Shown piece by piece: positions 1-10,096 of a DNA stretch of 64,000 nucleotides. The translations under genes were made by a program, and so were the position numbers. Below the pieces are notes generated by a model. The model was not told the DNA's origin. It saw nothing but the letters and a program-made list of their open reading frames with translations, and searched no databases. This DNA is from Camellia lanceoleosa (taxonomy: Eukaryota; Streptophyta; Magnoliopsida; Ericales; Theaceae): positions 24,617,374-24,681,373 of the forward strand of contig CM045762.1 in NCBI GenBank assembly GCA_025200525.1. The letters run 5' to 3'. Within the stretch, counting starts at the first letter, position 1, and each line of letters begins with the position of its first letter.

Positions 1-197
1 TCACCTCATTTCTCTCCACTTTACTAATCAAAACCAGTGAGATGAACCAAGAGAAATGCATTTTCTTTTTTCTTTTTTTTCCAAATCACGCGGGTACTCT
101 GGCTCGCATAGCTCATGTGCTTAAGACTGCTTTTAAGAATTTTACATATTATTTTCAGTTGCCTGATTGCTTGTTTTGTTTTTGTCTTGACTTATAG

Positions 198-2792
198 ATG
201 AACTGGGTAAGCAGGTCAGAAGTGCTGTTAGGATTAAGAACACTAGCAGGTCTCATGTTGCTTTCAAGGTATAGATTTTGATTCTTAATTTGGTGTACTC
301 ATTTTGTTTATAGATTGTCTATCCATATTGAATGTGCGTAGCGTTTGAATGTTGCATTAATTTCATTCGTGTAACCGTTTTAATTTCTTCTATCGAGAAA
401 CATGGATATTTTAACGCAACAGGGCTCATTTCTCATAACTGCATGTTAGATTGCAGATTTTTTTTTTTTTTTCCTTTTTAATCCCAATTACAGTGATTTT
501 GCCGTGATAAACTATCAACATGTGTAGTTAGATTTAATTGAAAGCACAACATATTCAGTCAGAAACTGTAAAGTTTGATACCCTGTGTGTCATTGTTCTA
601 TCTGTGACCATAAAGCTTTATTATTGAAATTCCTATACTAATTTGTTTGTCATGTTTTAGTTTCAAACTACTGCGCCAAAGAGCTGTTACATGCGACCAC
701 CTGGAGGTATCCTTGCTCCTGGTGAAAGCCTTATTGCAACCGGTAACAATCTCTTGTTTGATTATCTTTTTCTTCGAGATTGTAACTTTTGTTTCAATGG
801 GTGCTATATTGGATCTCGATTGAGTTGTCACGGGTGTTTTGCTTTAACATTTGTTGTTACTTAGCGTAGTTGGCACTTTAGAAGCACATATACAGGCATG
901 GACACGTTGACAAATTGACCTGCAGGACACACACAAAATATATAATTTTATATTTTTATTACAATATATATGAATATATTTCATTGAAAGATAGTAATAA
1001 AAAAAATGCAACATAACATTAATTTCTATAGTTCAAAGGAGGAGAAAGTAATAAGTATATGTTATTTTGTTCAAACTTCTAATGCGTTTAATGTGTGTCT
1101 AAGCAATGAACATGTGTGTCCATCGCACTTCCAAGTTTGTTCGAACTTCAAATGGTAGTTTGTTCAAACTTCTATGTATTTAATGTGTCAAAACTTTTTG
1201 TTCAAACTTTTAAAGTTTAAAGGAAGTGTCCGAAGAATGTTCAGGTCTAATTTTTATTTATTTTTTAAAATAATGACATGTTTAGACATGTGTCTAACAC
1301 ATGTCGGGAAGTGTCCGTTAAGAGTTGGTGTCAGTCTGTCAGACAATTGTTGAACACAGACACACACCTTCTTAGAAGTTTCCATGTTGCACTTTCTCTA
1401 GTGAAGAAGAAGAAGAAGAAGAAAATTTTGAAGACATAGTTGTTAAAGGCTCAAGGAGCACCAAGGTCCCAAGATCTTCTAGAGCCAACAGCAATCTTAT
1501 TATAAATGGAAGATTTACGAGTATATTCATAACTTTCTATATGTAGTTAGCTGATGAATATTTGACTTCCTTTCTGTATTTGAATTTGATTGGCAGTGTT
1601 CAAGTTCATGGAGCATCCAGAAAAAAATGAGAAACAAATAGATCAGACAAGCAAGGTCAAGTTTAAAATCATGAGTTTGAAAGTGAAAAAAGGGATGGAT
1701 TATGTATCTGAATTGGTGAGTCATATGGCCCCTACAGTATTTTACCTCTATCTGATGAACTTGGATGATTGATATCTATCTAATTGTAGAAATCCCTATG
1801 TTGTGTTTAGTTTGTGATGCAAATTATCACAAGAGGCCGATTGACTTGCACATCTTTTAACGACTGAGAGGCTGATTGTTTCCTTGGGTAGTAGTTAGGG
1901 ATAACAATGCATGTAGTGCCTTACTAGTCAGTATGCGGCCTAGTTAAGCATGGTCAAACTGTAGAAGTAGAACCAATTCTCTAATTTCCTAATTTTGTCG
2001 ATATGTGGTGTTGTTTACCAAATTCCTTTCTACTTGCAATTGTAAATCCTTGGCCTAATGGATGCCCAAGGCACCAAACGGGCTTAGCATCTAAGTAATC
2101 CCTCTTTTTTTGGATGTTAATGAAGCCAGCTTTCTCTGAAAGTGATTATAATTGTAAACTACATTTAATTTGTAGGTTTTCTGCCAAAGTAATATGCTTG
2201 ACTTCTTAACTAAAGTCATTTATTAAATTTTAATGGTAGTGGATGTATTTTTCTAGTTTTGAGAGTCCCAAACCAGTGCTGAATTTGAATTTACTGCTTG
2301 ATATTTTTTCCATACAGTTCGATGAGAGAAAGGATCAAGTAACTGTTGAGCAAGTTCTGCGTGCTGTGTTTTTGGATGTGGAACAGTCTAGTCCTGTAAG
2401 TTTAAATCAAATAATTTTAAATTTTTTTGTGGTTGTGTGAGATCATTGTGTTCCCATGATGTTTACTAATGTCCATTAACTGCATTGTGGTTCTTTATGC
2501 CAAGGCATTGGAAAAACTGAAGCGTCAGTTAGCTGAAGCTGAGGCTGCGCAGGAAGGACACAAGAAACCTCTAGCAGACACTGGTCCACGAGTTGTCGGT
2601 GAAGGTCTTGTTATAGATGAATGGGTAAGTATGCGTTGATTTTTAAGCAAATGGTTGATTTTATGAATTTTCTGAACTTTGTTCCCTCTAATAATATTCA
2701 TATATATATATATATATATATATTGTTTGTAGAAAGAGCGAAGGGAGAAATACCTTGCTCGGCAACAGGTTGAAGCTGTAGATTCGGTGTAA
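198..2792 (+). CDS. VAP4-type vesicle-associated protein (MSP domain), 3' six exons
   Basis: Six exons join in one frame: 198-268, 661-742, 1597-1715, 2318-2395, 2505-2624 and 2733-2792 (TAA). All introns are GT-AG. The first visible exon starts mid-codon, so upstream exons lie outside the window. The product has the Major Sperm Protein fold: RSAVRIKNTSRSHVAFK, then CYMRPPGGILAPGES, then KVKFKIMSLKVKKGMDYV. A charged tail follows (ALEKLKRQLAEAEAA, then VVGEGLVIDEWKERREKYL), ending in AVDSV. This tail is typical of the plant VAP4 subgroup (Arabidopsis VAP4-1/4-2) rather than VAP27, and no C-terminal hydrophobic anchor is present. VAP proteins bind FFAT-type motifs and tether the ER to other membranes; the exact role of this paralogue is not deducible. 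No break is seen in the visible part. The 854-bp intron 743-1596 holds AT-rich sequence and GACAC-rich short repeats without recognisable coding. Confidence 0.93.
2700..2723. repeat. (TA)n microsatellite in last VAP4 intron
   Basis: Uninterrupted TA dinucleotides lie just upstream of the final 3' splice site (AG at 2731-2732). Length polymorphism is likely, and the tract sits in the region expected to hold the polypyrimidine signal. Confidence 0.9.
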
Positions 2793-3204
2793 ACTGCAGT
2801 TTGCTTTTCTTGTAAGTCCTCCTTTCACCAGAGAAGTGTTCCAAAGGTGGAGGGGATGTGTTCATCCAATGCTTAATGTAGAGAACAATAATGTGATTTA
2901 ATGTCATCATCGCTCATGAGATAAATGTATGTTGACAAGGTTTTGTGTTTGGGCTATGCCTTCATGCTTTGCATATGATGGATTTTTTTCCTATGATAAG
3001 AATGTGTTGTCCCTTTTTGGTGAATAATATTTTTCTCTAATACATCTGCTTGCCGCATATGCTCTGGAGTAAACTTCTATGTTTTTTGTTATTTAGCAGG
3101 AATTGTTATACTCTGGAGTTTTCATTTATTGCTTAAGTTGTGTGAAATTTTCTGTTAGTAAACACTGGTTCATTGTGGAACGTAACATGACTATTCCTTT
3201 TGAG
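2793..3204 (+). other. 3' UTR and downstream flank of the VAP4-like gene
   Basis: Non-coding DNA follows the TAA at 2790-2792. It is T-rich, with AATAAT-like elements near 3023-3030 that could act as polyadenylation signals. No other gene is visible. Confidence 0.5.
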
Positions 3205-3462
3205 CATGTTTGATTGGGTAGATTAGAGCATAGGATTAGGATTATTAATCCGTGGGCCCAATTATCCTATATTTGTTTTAACATTTTGGTTTAGGATTAT
3301 TAATCCAATGGATAATTAATCCAACAAATTTGTAGGATTATTAGTAATGGGGTAGGGGTGGGATTATTAATCCAATGAATATTAATCCTATTGGATAGTG
3401 AATACCACACTAATTTAATAGGATTATTAATACTTCACTATTAATCTTGTGAATCAAACATG
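3205..3462. mobile_element. MITE with CATGTTTGATT terminal inverted repeats
   Basis: The left end reads CATGTTTGATT and the right end AATCAAACATG, a perfect 11-bp inverted repeat. Flanks CTTTTGAG (left) and CCTTTGAG (right) form a near-perfect 8-bp duplication, which would suit a hAT-type element. The interior is built of repeated GGATTATTAATCC-like palindromic words and has no coding potential, so it is a non-autonomous element. Family assignment is tentative. Confidence 0.65.
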
Positions 3463-4110
3463 ACCTTTGAGTTTAATCGTAAGATTGAAGTGTCATCAAT
3501 AATCTAGTATTCATAATGTTCCCAATAAGAGAAAGTAACTTCAATTTAGTTGTTCATTGTCTAGATGGTAAAGGAATTGGGAGTGTAGGACTTTTGTTGA
3601 TCATCTATTGCTAAAATCTTCAACTTTGTTTAAGAAATTCAAGCTCTCAGACATGATCTATCTTGGATGTTAGAATTCCTCTCTCTGAGGTTGTGTTTGG
3701 ATCATCTTGGATTTGAGTAGGGATGTGCCACTTTTCCCTTCCCTTTGCCTTTTCCTCCACAAAACCCTGTTGTCTTAATCCTAGTTATGAAAAATTGAAC
3801 ACATGATACCCTGTTTAATATGAGATGATCTATTAAGTACTCAAAAACATCAAGATATTAAAAGTTAAAACTGAAAAATTAGAGTACAAATTGTCCATCC
3901 TCAACTTTCCACCACCCGAAAAGAAATCCAAAAGAAAAATATAAATCCAATTCCAAGTCACATGAAGAGATTTCTTACCATTAAAAACTCTCTCCTCCTA
4001 AAAATCAGAAAGATCATAAATAAATAAAAAATGCCATTAACCTAATCCTGAAAACATTATGTACATAACAGCTTGAAAGCTTGGCTGCAATATCATCATA
4101 TTAAAAACAA
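3463..4110. other. Spacer without recognisable gene
   Basis: AT-rich intergenic DNA between the MITE and the LINE fragment. No open frame with family similarity and no clear repeat structure is seen. Confidence 0.5.
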
Positions 4111-4126
4111 ACAAGCTATTCAAACC

Positions 4127-5473
4127 TTTTTTTTTTTTTTGATCAACAACAAAGATTAATTTTATTGATTAATCAGAAGTGAGAAATGAGGAGAAGGCAT
4201 CCTCTACAAGTAAGAACAAAACAAAGTAAAAATACAAAACCCAACACAAGACTGCATCAAAAAAACTCCATATGTCACACACCGACAACCAATCTTGCTA
4301 ACAAAAACAGTGGAATCCCCCTAAAGAGAGGAGTCAACGAAGCCCAAAATGAAATTAAGTGACAAACTTTTTCCCACAAAAAATCCATATCCCGAGATTT
4401 ATCTTCGAAAATCCACGCATTCCTTTCCAACCATAAAAACCCAAAAAGTTGCAAAGACGGCACAATACCAAAGTACTTTGGCCCTCTTCGATCCTCCCAA
4501 AGCGCAAAAGTCAATTAATAGCATGTGCCCACCACCTTTTGGGCCACCCACATAACATTTCTCAAAAGAATAATATTTGCCATAAGCTCAAAGCAACTAG
4601 ACAATACAAAAATAAGTGATCCAAGGATTCACCATCCTTACAATACATAATGCACCATTGAGGATGTAGAAATCAATTGTCAAAATACCTCCGTGAACCA
4701 AGGACCAAATGAACACCTTCACCTTAAGAGGAACACAAGCCTTTTAAATTTTTTTATAAAAGGAAAACTGAGGAACTTAAGGATTATTAATGATTTTATC
4801 AAAAAAGGACTTGCAAGAAAAGATACTCGATGAATGAAGAGCCTAAACACTCTTATCCTCCAAAAGAGGAACCAAAGAAAAATGATCAAGTCTTGACAAC
4901 AGAGATATCAACTCCACTATCTCCCTATCATTGAGATTTCTAGGAAAGTTGAAATTCTAAGAAATTGGAGCAAGAAATGAACAAGCCATGGAAGCAATAG
5001 AACAATGTGAGATCGAGTCATTTTATATAAATGTGGAAAATCTGAGGCAAAAGAAGAGGATCCCATCCAAACATCTTCCCAGAATTGAACAAACTCCCCA
5101 TTACCCACCCTCATTGAAAGATAACGAGACCAAAGTGTATAGATGTGAGAAATTGATTTTCACGGAGCACAAGAAGTACCCCTCATAACCATTTGTGAAT
5201 TCCTAACAGTATCATGAATCCCATACACTTGCTTCTACTAACAGAATGCCATGGTGAATCACTCTCAGTTCGAAATCTCCATAACCACTTGCCAATTAAG
5301 GCCAGGTTCCTAGCCGAAATATTACCAATCGCCATACCCCGTTTCTCCTTTGGTCATGAAACTATCTTCCAATTCACTAAATGATCCTTCTTCCCTTTAT
5401 CCTTACCTTCCGAAAAGAAATCCCTCAACAACTTTTCTACTAACCACGCCCAGAATTTTAATCATTAGAACAC
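4127..5473 (-). mobile_element. 5'-truncated L1-type LINE
   Basis: On the minus strand the element ends in a poly(A) tail (plus-strand T run 4127-4140). Direct repeats ACAAGCTATTCAAACC (4111-4126) and ACAAGCTAGTAAACC (5474-5488) flank it and look like an aged target-site duplication. Only the last 1.35 kb survives, as expected from 5' truncation during target-primed reverse transcription. The right-hand duplication directly abuts the DUF1223 stop codon at 5489-5491, so the LINE occupies what would be that gene's 3' UTR, in the same transcriptional orientation. Confidence 0.85.
4275..5470 (-). pseudogene. LINE ORF2 C-terminal remnant (RT tail and zf-RVT region)
   Basis: The broken minus-strand frames encode plant L1 ORF2 C-terminal sequence. 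Near the 5' end (about 5270-5400) is a segment with GMAIGNISARNLALIGKWLW, the usual post-RT motif. MRVGNGEFVQFWEDVWMG lies at about 5061-5114. FLWLERNAWIFEDKSRDMDF lies at about 4380-4440, the tail of the zf-RVT domain. Stops and frameshifts separate these pieces, so no protein is expected. Palm-domain RT motifs are absent because of 5' truncation. Confidence 0.8.
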
Positions 5474-5488
5474 ACAAGCTAGTAAACC

Positions 5489-6433
5489 TTATAAACCCTC
5501 TGGCAGTTGAAAGTTCTGAGCTCCGAGAATATGATGAGAACCGTTCTGTTGAATGAAGACAGCGACGCCACATTTGTTGCTGTTGAAACCTTCCCATAGA
5601 AAGCAATTAACAGTTCCTGAAACTGTCTTCTTGGCAGAGATGTCTTTAACAGAGCAGAGCTTTTCAAGCTTGCGAACGACAAAGTCGTTGGGTAGGACCT
5701 TGCCTTTGTTCTCCCCCTTGGTACAGTCAGTAACCAGACCGTTCTCATACAGAGCCACCATGACATTGGCGCCATTGCTGTCCACCTTGGACCTTAAAGC
5801 CCCTGTTACAGAGACTTGCAGGGTCTCTGCTGAAGGCCTCTGGAATGTTGCCTGTTCATATCATATCCATACAAAGGTTTATTTTCCAACTTAGATTTAC
5901 AAGTTTTTTTGTTTTTGTTTTTGTTTTTGGTTTAAATGCAGGGCATGAGAATAGCTAAAAATAATAATACTAACCTGTAGCGTGGGAGCGGGGAATGGAG
6001 ATACAGACGCAATGGTGGAGAGAATGGCTTCCTGATCGTTGGCAACGCATTGGGCCGTACCTTGAACCACAACTTGAGGTGTGAAAATAGTGTCAAGCTT
6101 CAAGGCCTCTACGTAAGCCTTTTGCCTAACCGTCCATAGGCTGGACCCAAATGGGTCCTTCCACCCCACATGATCCCAATAGTCCACATGGTAGGCCAAC
6201 ACGATCACTGGCACCTCGAGGTTGAAGTTCCCTTTCCCAAGCCTCGACAGCACCAGTTCTGCCTCCGGGGAGGTGCCACAGCCCTGCGACGAGAAGAGCT
6301 CCACCACCACTGCACCTCTCCTTCCCTCATCCACCCGGGTCATATCCGTGGTGGGGTTCTCCAAGGCTTCCTTCTTTGAGGAAGAGGTCTTTCTGCCGAA
6401 GCAAGAGAAGAGGTGGCACGGCATTTGCGTCAT
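5489..6433 (-). CDS. DUF1223 family protein (thioredoxin-like fold), two exons
   Basis: Exon 1 is 6433-5975 and exon 2 is 5851-5489, joined by a 123-bp GT-AG intron, giving 273 codons without a break. The start at 6433 is the first ATG of the frame; MTQMPCHLFSCFGRKTSS is a plausible plant N-terminus for this family. The domain begins near residue 41 with VVVELFSSQGCGTSPEAEL, continues through VIVLAYHVDYWDHVGWKDPF and FTPQVVVQG, and ends with HHILGAQNFQLPEGL. Bacterial relatives carry a CxxC-type motif here. This protein has Cys52-Gly-Thr-Ser55, so the second cysteine is missing, as I recall for plant members generally. Function is not established. The protein is probably soluble: no signal peptide or membrane helix is seen. 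A LINE lies immediately after the stop. Confidence 0.92.
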
Positions 6434-6700
6434 GCGACGTCGTCTCAGGCCTCAAAGTTGGGAGTTGTGGTGGTGGGTTGGCTCGCTGGAAGGGAGAGGA
6501 TGTATCAGTGTTCTCTTTGTTTTTTGATTGAAATGGAGACAAAAATGAAATAAAGATTCTTGGAAGAAAGAGAAGTCCGATATGATGAGAGAGGGATTGG
6601 GGCGGTGGTTGTGGTGGTGGGGAGAGAAAGGTGGCAAAGGAAATGCCGAGAAAGGCTTTGAATATTTCTTACTCGATGTGTAATGCAGGTCTCTCTCTGT
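6434..6700 (-). promoter_or_regulatory. 5' leader and proximal promoter of the DUF1223 gene
   Basis: Sequence upstream of the ATG is rich in CCACC/CTCTCT on the gene strand, which is common for plant leaders. No certain TATA box can be chosen because the next stretch is a (TA)n tract. The transcription start is not determinable by reading. Confidence 0.4.
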
Positions 6701-6722
6701 TTGTATATATATATATATATAT
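6701..6722. repeat. (TA)n microsatellite
   Basis: Pure TA repeat upstream of the DUF1223 gene. Confidence 0.9.
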
Positions 6723-6962
6723 TAAAAAAAATTAACTTATTGATTAAAAAAATTATACTCTTAATCTGGAAATTCATTTCGCACAAAAAAAATCCACTTC
6801 AACCACTCTAAAAAGATATTAGGAAATTAAAAAGTTAGGGGTGTGCCAATAAACTAATTTTTTTAGCATTAGTGTTTTTATAGAGTTATTTTTAGTCAAT
6901 AAGTTAGTTTTTTTTATCTAATTCAAAAAGAAGCCTTGTATTATATATATATATATATATAT

Positions 6963-6993
<31 letters not shown>

Positions 6994-8080
6994 TCACAAA
7001 TAATTTTAAAAAAGATGATGGATCAAATTGTTTATGTTACGTATTGATTTAATTAAATTGAAAATTTACTTGTTATTTCATTACTTATCAATAATCAATG
7101 ACCGATTTATGTGGTACTGTTAGATTTAAGAAAGGAAAGTAGTATGACATATAAGTTATAAAAAATAAATAATAAAAAATTAGAATTATGAGAACAACAT
7201 ATATGTAGAAACACCCAAACAAAATAATAATAATAAACCATGTTAATAATAGTAATAAAAAAAATTAAAAAATTAAAAAAAAAAAAAAAAGAAGAAGAAG
7301 AAGAAGATAAACTATGATATCTTACCAACCAACAACACATAGCATATAGTCCACTACAGATTAAGGATAAATTTGGGACCAGAAAATCCTCCAAATACAA
7401 TCATATTCTGTGTTTTATCCCAACAATATTACATATTTAGACCAAAAAAATATTTCAAAAAAATACCTATGGTTTAAAATTTATCAACATGATTCATTCA
7501 AGGTTTGACCCCACAATATGAAATTTAAACGTACACCTTAAATTTAAAATTATTTTTTGAGTAAATTTTTTGTAGTGCATAGGCTTTTCCTGTTTTACCC
7601 TCATCATGCAACACTTGGCTGCTTCGCCACAGCCATGGAAAAGCCCTGAGCCCACTTGACTTGTCTGTACTATTAGATGGTCATGGTCCATCAGTTTCTG
7701 AACCTGTGATGATGAACCACAAACAAGACACCCACTAGCACCAACCCTTCCTCTACTAGTTCCAACCAATCATCCTCTCTTTCTCAAATCTTTTTGTGAG
7801 TTATCAAAATCAAGAATTTCAAGACACACAAATCTTGAAACATAATTTCAATTTCACAGCTATGAGTATCTTAAAAAAAGAAGAATATTCTCAAGTCAAG
7901 ACACATAACAGTTATTATATCATAGAGAATCTCATAATAGTACATGAACCTTGAAGCATAATATAAAGCATATAATATATTAACCCCTTAGAACAACTCT
8001 TTGATTCATATCCATAGCTTGACCATCTCAATTCCATATCCACGACTTATTCTATACTTGATCTCTTCATTCTTTACTCC
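6723..8080. other. AT-rich intergenic spacer with simple repeats
   Basis: No gene is recognised. It contains an (AT)n tract followed by (ATTT)n at about 6943-6993, and an A-rich run passing into GAA repeats at about 7262-7306. Short frames here have no family character. Confidence 0.6.
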
Positions 8081-8081
8081 C

Positions 8082-8096
8082 CATATATATATAGTC
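8082..8096 (+). promoter_or_regulatory. Possible TATA region of the LC8-type gene
   Basis: CATATATATATAG lies about 60 bp upstream of the position where the LC8 start codon should be. This spacing suits a TATA box and short leader, but the tract is also a simple repeat. Confidence 0.4.
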
Positions 8097-8409
8097 ACCA
8101 ACACAAGAACTACTACATACAGTTTCTTCTCATATATATAGTCAAGTCACCAAGCTTGAAGGCAAGGCAGTGATAGGTGAGACTGACATGCTTCAGACCA
8201 TGCAACTAGAGGCACTTGAGTTAGCAGCAAAAGCACTTGACTTCTTTGATGTCACTGAGCCCACTCAGATAGCCGCTTCATAAAGAAGGTATAGTACACT
8301 TATACCAAAAACAAATACTTGCTGTAGTCTAGTCTCTGTAGCCAAGTTTGTAGCAGTCTAGTAAAGCTGACCCTTATTTTTCTCCCTCATAAAATAAAGG
8401 TATCAGCAG

Positions 8410-8580
8410 TGATTGGTAGCTCTAAAATAGAGCTCTACTGATTTGGCAGTTTCAAAAAAAAAAAAAAAAGTTAAGCCAAAATATCACATCAAAGTGAGAC
8501 CGACACAATTGTCACATTATTAGAGCAACTCTAGAGCTCTTGCTCTAGAGCTTTGATCTAGAGCTCTGAAACATTTTTCA
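8410..8580. repeat. Short CTAGAGCTC-type repeats in LC8 intron
   Basis: Words of the type TAGAGCTC/TCTAGAGCT occur at about 8423-8437 and three times at 8529-8566, several of them self-complementary. This could be a worn MITE terminus; no boundaries can be set. Confidence 0.35.
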
Positions 8581-8779
8581 TAAAGGCATATATATAACAT
8601 GTTGAATTGTGTTGATATGCAACTAAGGGAAATTATATGTTGAATATTCGATCAATGGTGAACTATTTCTCAGACTCCTATGAACACCAACATTTTTTAA
8701 CTGACTTTTATAAAGGTTGGGGATGTTTTTGACACTAGCTTTTGTCGGGATTTGTGATACACCAGGAAAAATACTAGGA

Positions 8780-9001
8780 CCCAAGGGTTGGCCTAGTGGT
8801 AAGGTCATGATTCTTGGAGATGTACTCCTTCCAAAGTTCGGGAATCAAAACTTTTTAGGTGCTAACAATTTTTTGGGCCGTTAGATTGGGAGAAAACTTT
8901 TGAATTAACTGTGGTACACTTACAGGAAATTTCTTGTCAAGGGCCTGTGCACCTTTAGAGATTAGTCGGGTTTTGATTCAGGCACCCCAGTGCCAATCAA
9001 A
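8780..9001 (+). mobile_element. tRNA-derived SINE in LC8 intron
   Basis: The 5' part has RNA polymerase III promoter boxes with tRNA-like spacing. Box A-like TTGGCCTAGTGGTAAGG lies at about 8788-8804 and box B-like AGTTCGGGAATCAAAAC at about 8835-8851. A non-tRNA body follows and the element ends in an (AT)n tract (9002-9023). A second member of the same family is at 43955. It cannot fold as a functional tRNA. Confidence 0.7.
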
Positions 9002-9756
9002 ATATATATATATATATATATATTGGGAAGGCTTTTTGTTGAATTTTTTTTTTTTTTTAACTTTCTTCTAGAATTTTAAATGGGAAGGCTTTGCTCAAAT
9101 CCATGAAAATGGACAAAACCATTCAGTTTACTTTTTGTGAGTCTATCTCGGTAATCTGATCCGTTTATTTTGCATGACTTGCCATCTAAATTTATTATTT
9201 ATTTTTTTGCATGATTTTGTGATCGAATTATGTAGATATTGATGTCCAACCAACTTCATGTTTTGCACTGATAATTTAATCAACGGACACTATAAAATGA
9301 GCGATTTATATTATCAAAGTGGGTCGTCCACAGAAAATAAATTGCACCGTCCAGTCCATTTTGATGGACTGAAGAGAAGCATTACTTATTTTGAAAATGC
9401 CAGGAAGGTCCCCCCTTTTTTTTTTTATCCATGCAATTCAACCATAGAAAAGTAATACACAAAACACTCACAAAACACTTACAAAACATGTGAGCATTCT
9501 GTGTACCTGAGTGTTGTGTGTATTTTTGCTTTAGCTTTTGTGATTGAATTCTCTACATGAGAATTGCTATAGCGTATGGCTTCTTATTAATCTGTGGCCA
9601 GGTGTTTGATGCAGGAATTTGATACGACATATGGATCGGGATGGCAATGCATCGTGGGGACAGACTTTGGTTCATTTGTGACTCACTGCTATGGTATATT
9701 TTTGCATTGGCAGCCTTGCCATTTTGCTCTTCAGCGGCTTGGCAGTGAAAGCATGA

Positions 9757-9986
9757 AGCTTGTTGTCAATTTGTTTTATTTTGTTTTGTTTGCTTTTTAC
9801 CAGTGTAGACTTGAAAATGAGAAAATTCCAAGTTTCATCTTCTTCCAACATTCCAAGTCTCTAACATTCTTCTTCTTCTTCCAATGTTTTCTACACTTTG
9901 CTTGTTTGATCTGTGCTTATATGGGATTGTTCTATCATCTATTATTGCATACAAGAATAAAAATGAGTTGAGAAGTTGATGAAAAC
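9757..9986 (+). other. 3' flank of the LC8-type pseudogene
   Basis: Non-coding DNA after the relict stop at 9754-9756, T-rich with CTTCTTCTTCTTCC runs. It ends at the LINE target-site duplication GAGAAATGTA (9987-9996). Confidence 0.55.
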
Positions 9987-10096
9987 GAGAAATGTAAATC
10001 ATGTCATATTGTTACATTTTGATGATGATGACCAACAGAGAGACGATAAAGCAGCAACCTAGAGTGCAAACCACGAGCGCAAGTAGAGGGATTATC

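Larger units (their letters stand above)
8152..9756 (+). pseudogene. Dynein light chain LC8-type gene, disrupted
   Basis: Two exons are recognisable, 8152-8288 and 9615-9756, with a GT-AG intron. Exon 1 encodes LEGKAVIGETDMLQTMQ and LAAKALDFFDVTEPTQIA. Exon 2 encodes EFDTTYGSGWQCIVGTDF, then GSFVTHCYG, then in another frame IGSLAILLFSGLAVK and a stop. This is the plant LC8 dynein light chain, a small dimeric hub protein. Three faults are visible. The expected start codon is AAG at 8152-8154. A single-base deletion near 8273 turns the expected arginine and following residues into a premature TAA at 8281. A small deletion near 9695-9703 shifts the last segment. A protein could start only at the internal ATG 8188 and would stop after 31 codons. 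Either a decayed gene or clustered assembly errors could explain this; three independent hits favour decay. Confidence 0.82.

Noticed and set aside
1020..1380. GACAC/GTGTC-rich patch in the VAP4 intron as a transposon
   Set aside because: Inverted similarity between its edges is weak and no target duplication was found.
2040..2110. GGCCTAATGG word resembling a SINE box A
   Set aside because: No box B at suitable spacing and no element boundaries.
8788..8851. Possible tRNA gene
   Set aside because: Boxes A and B are present but the stems do not form, and the sequence continues as a SINE body.
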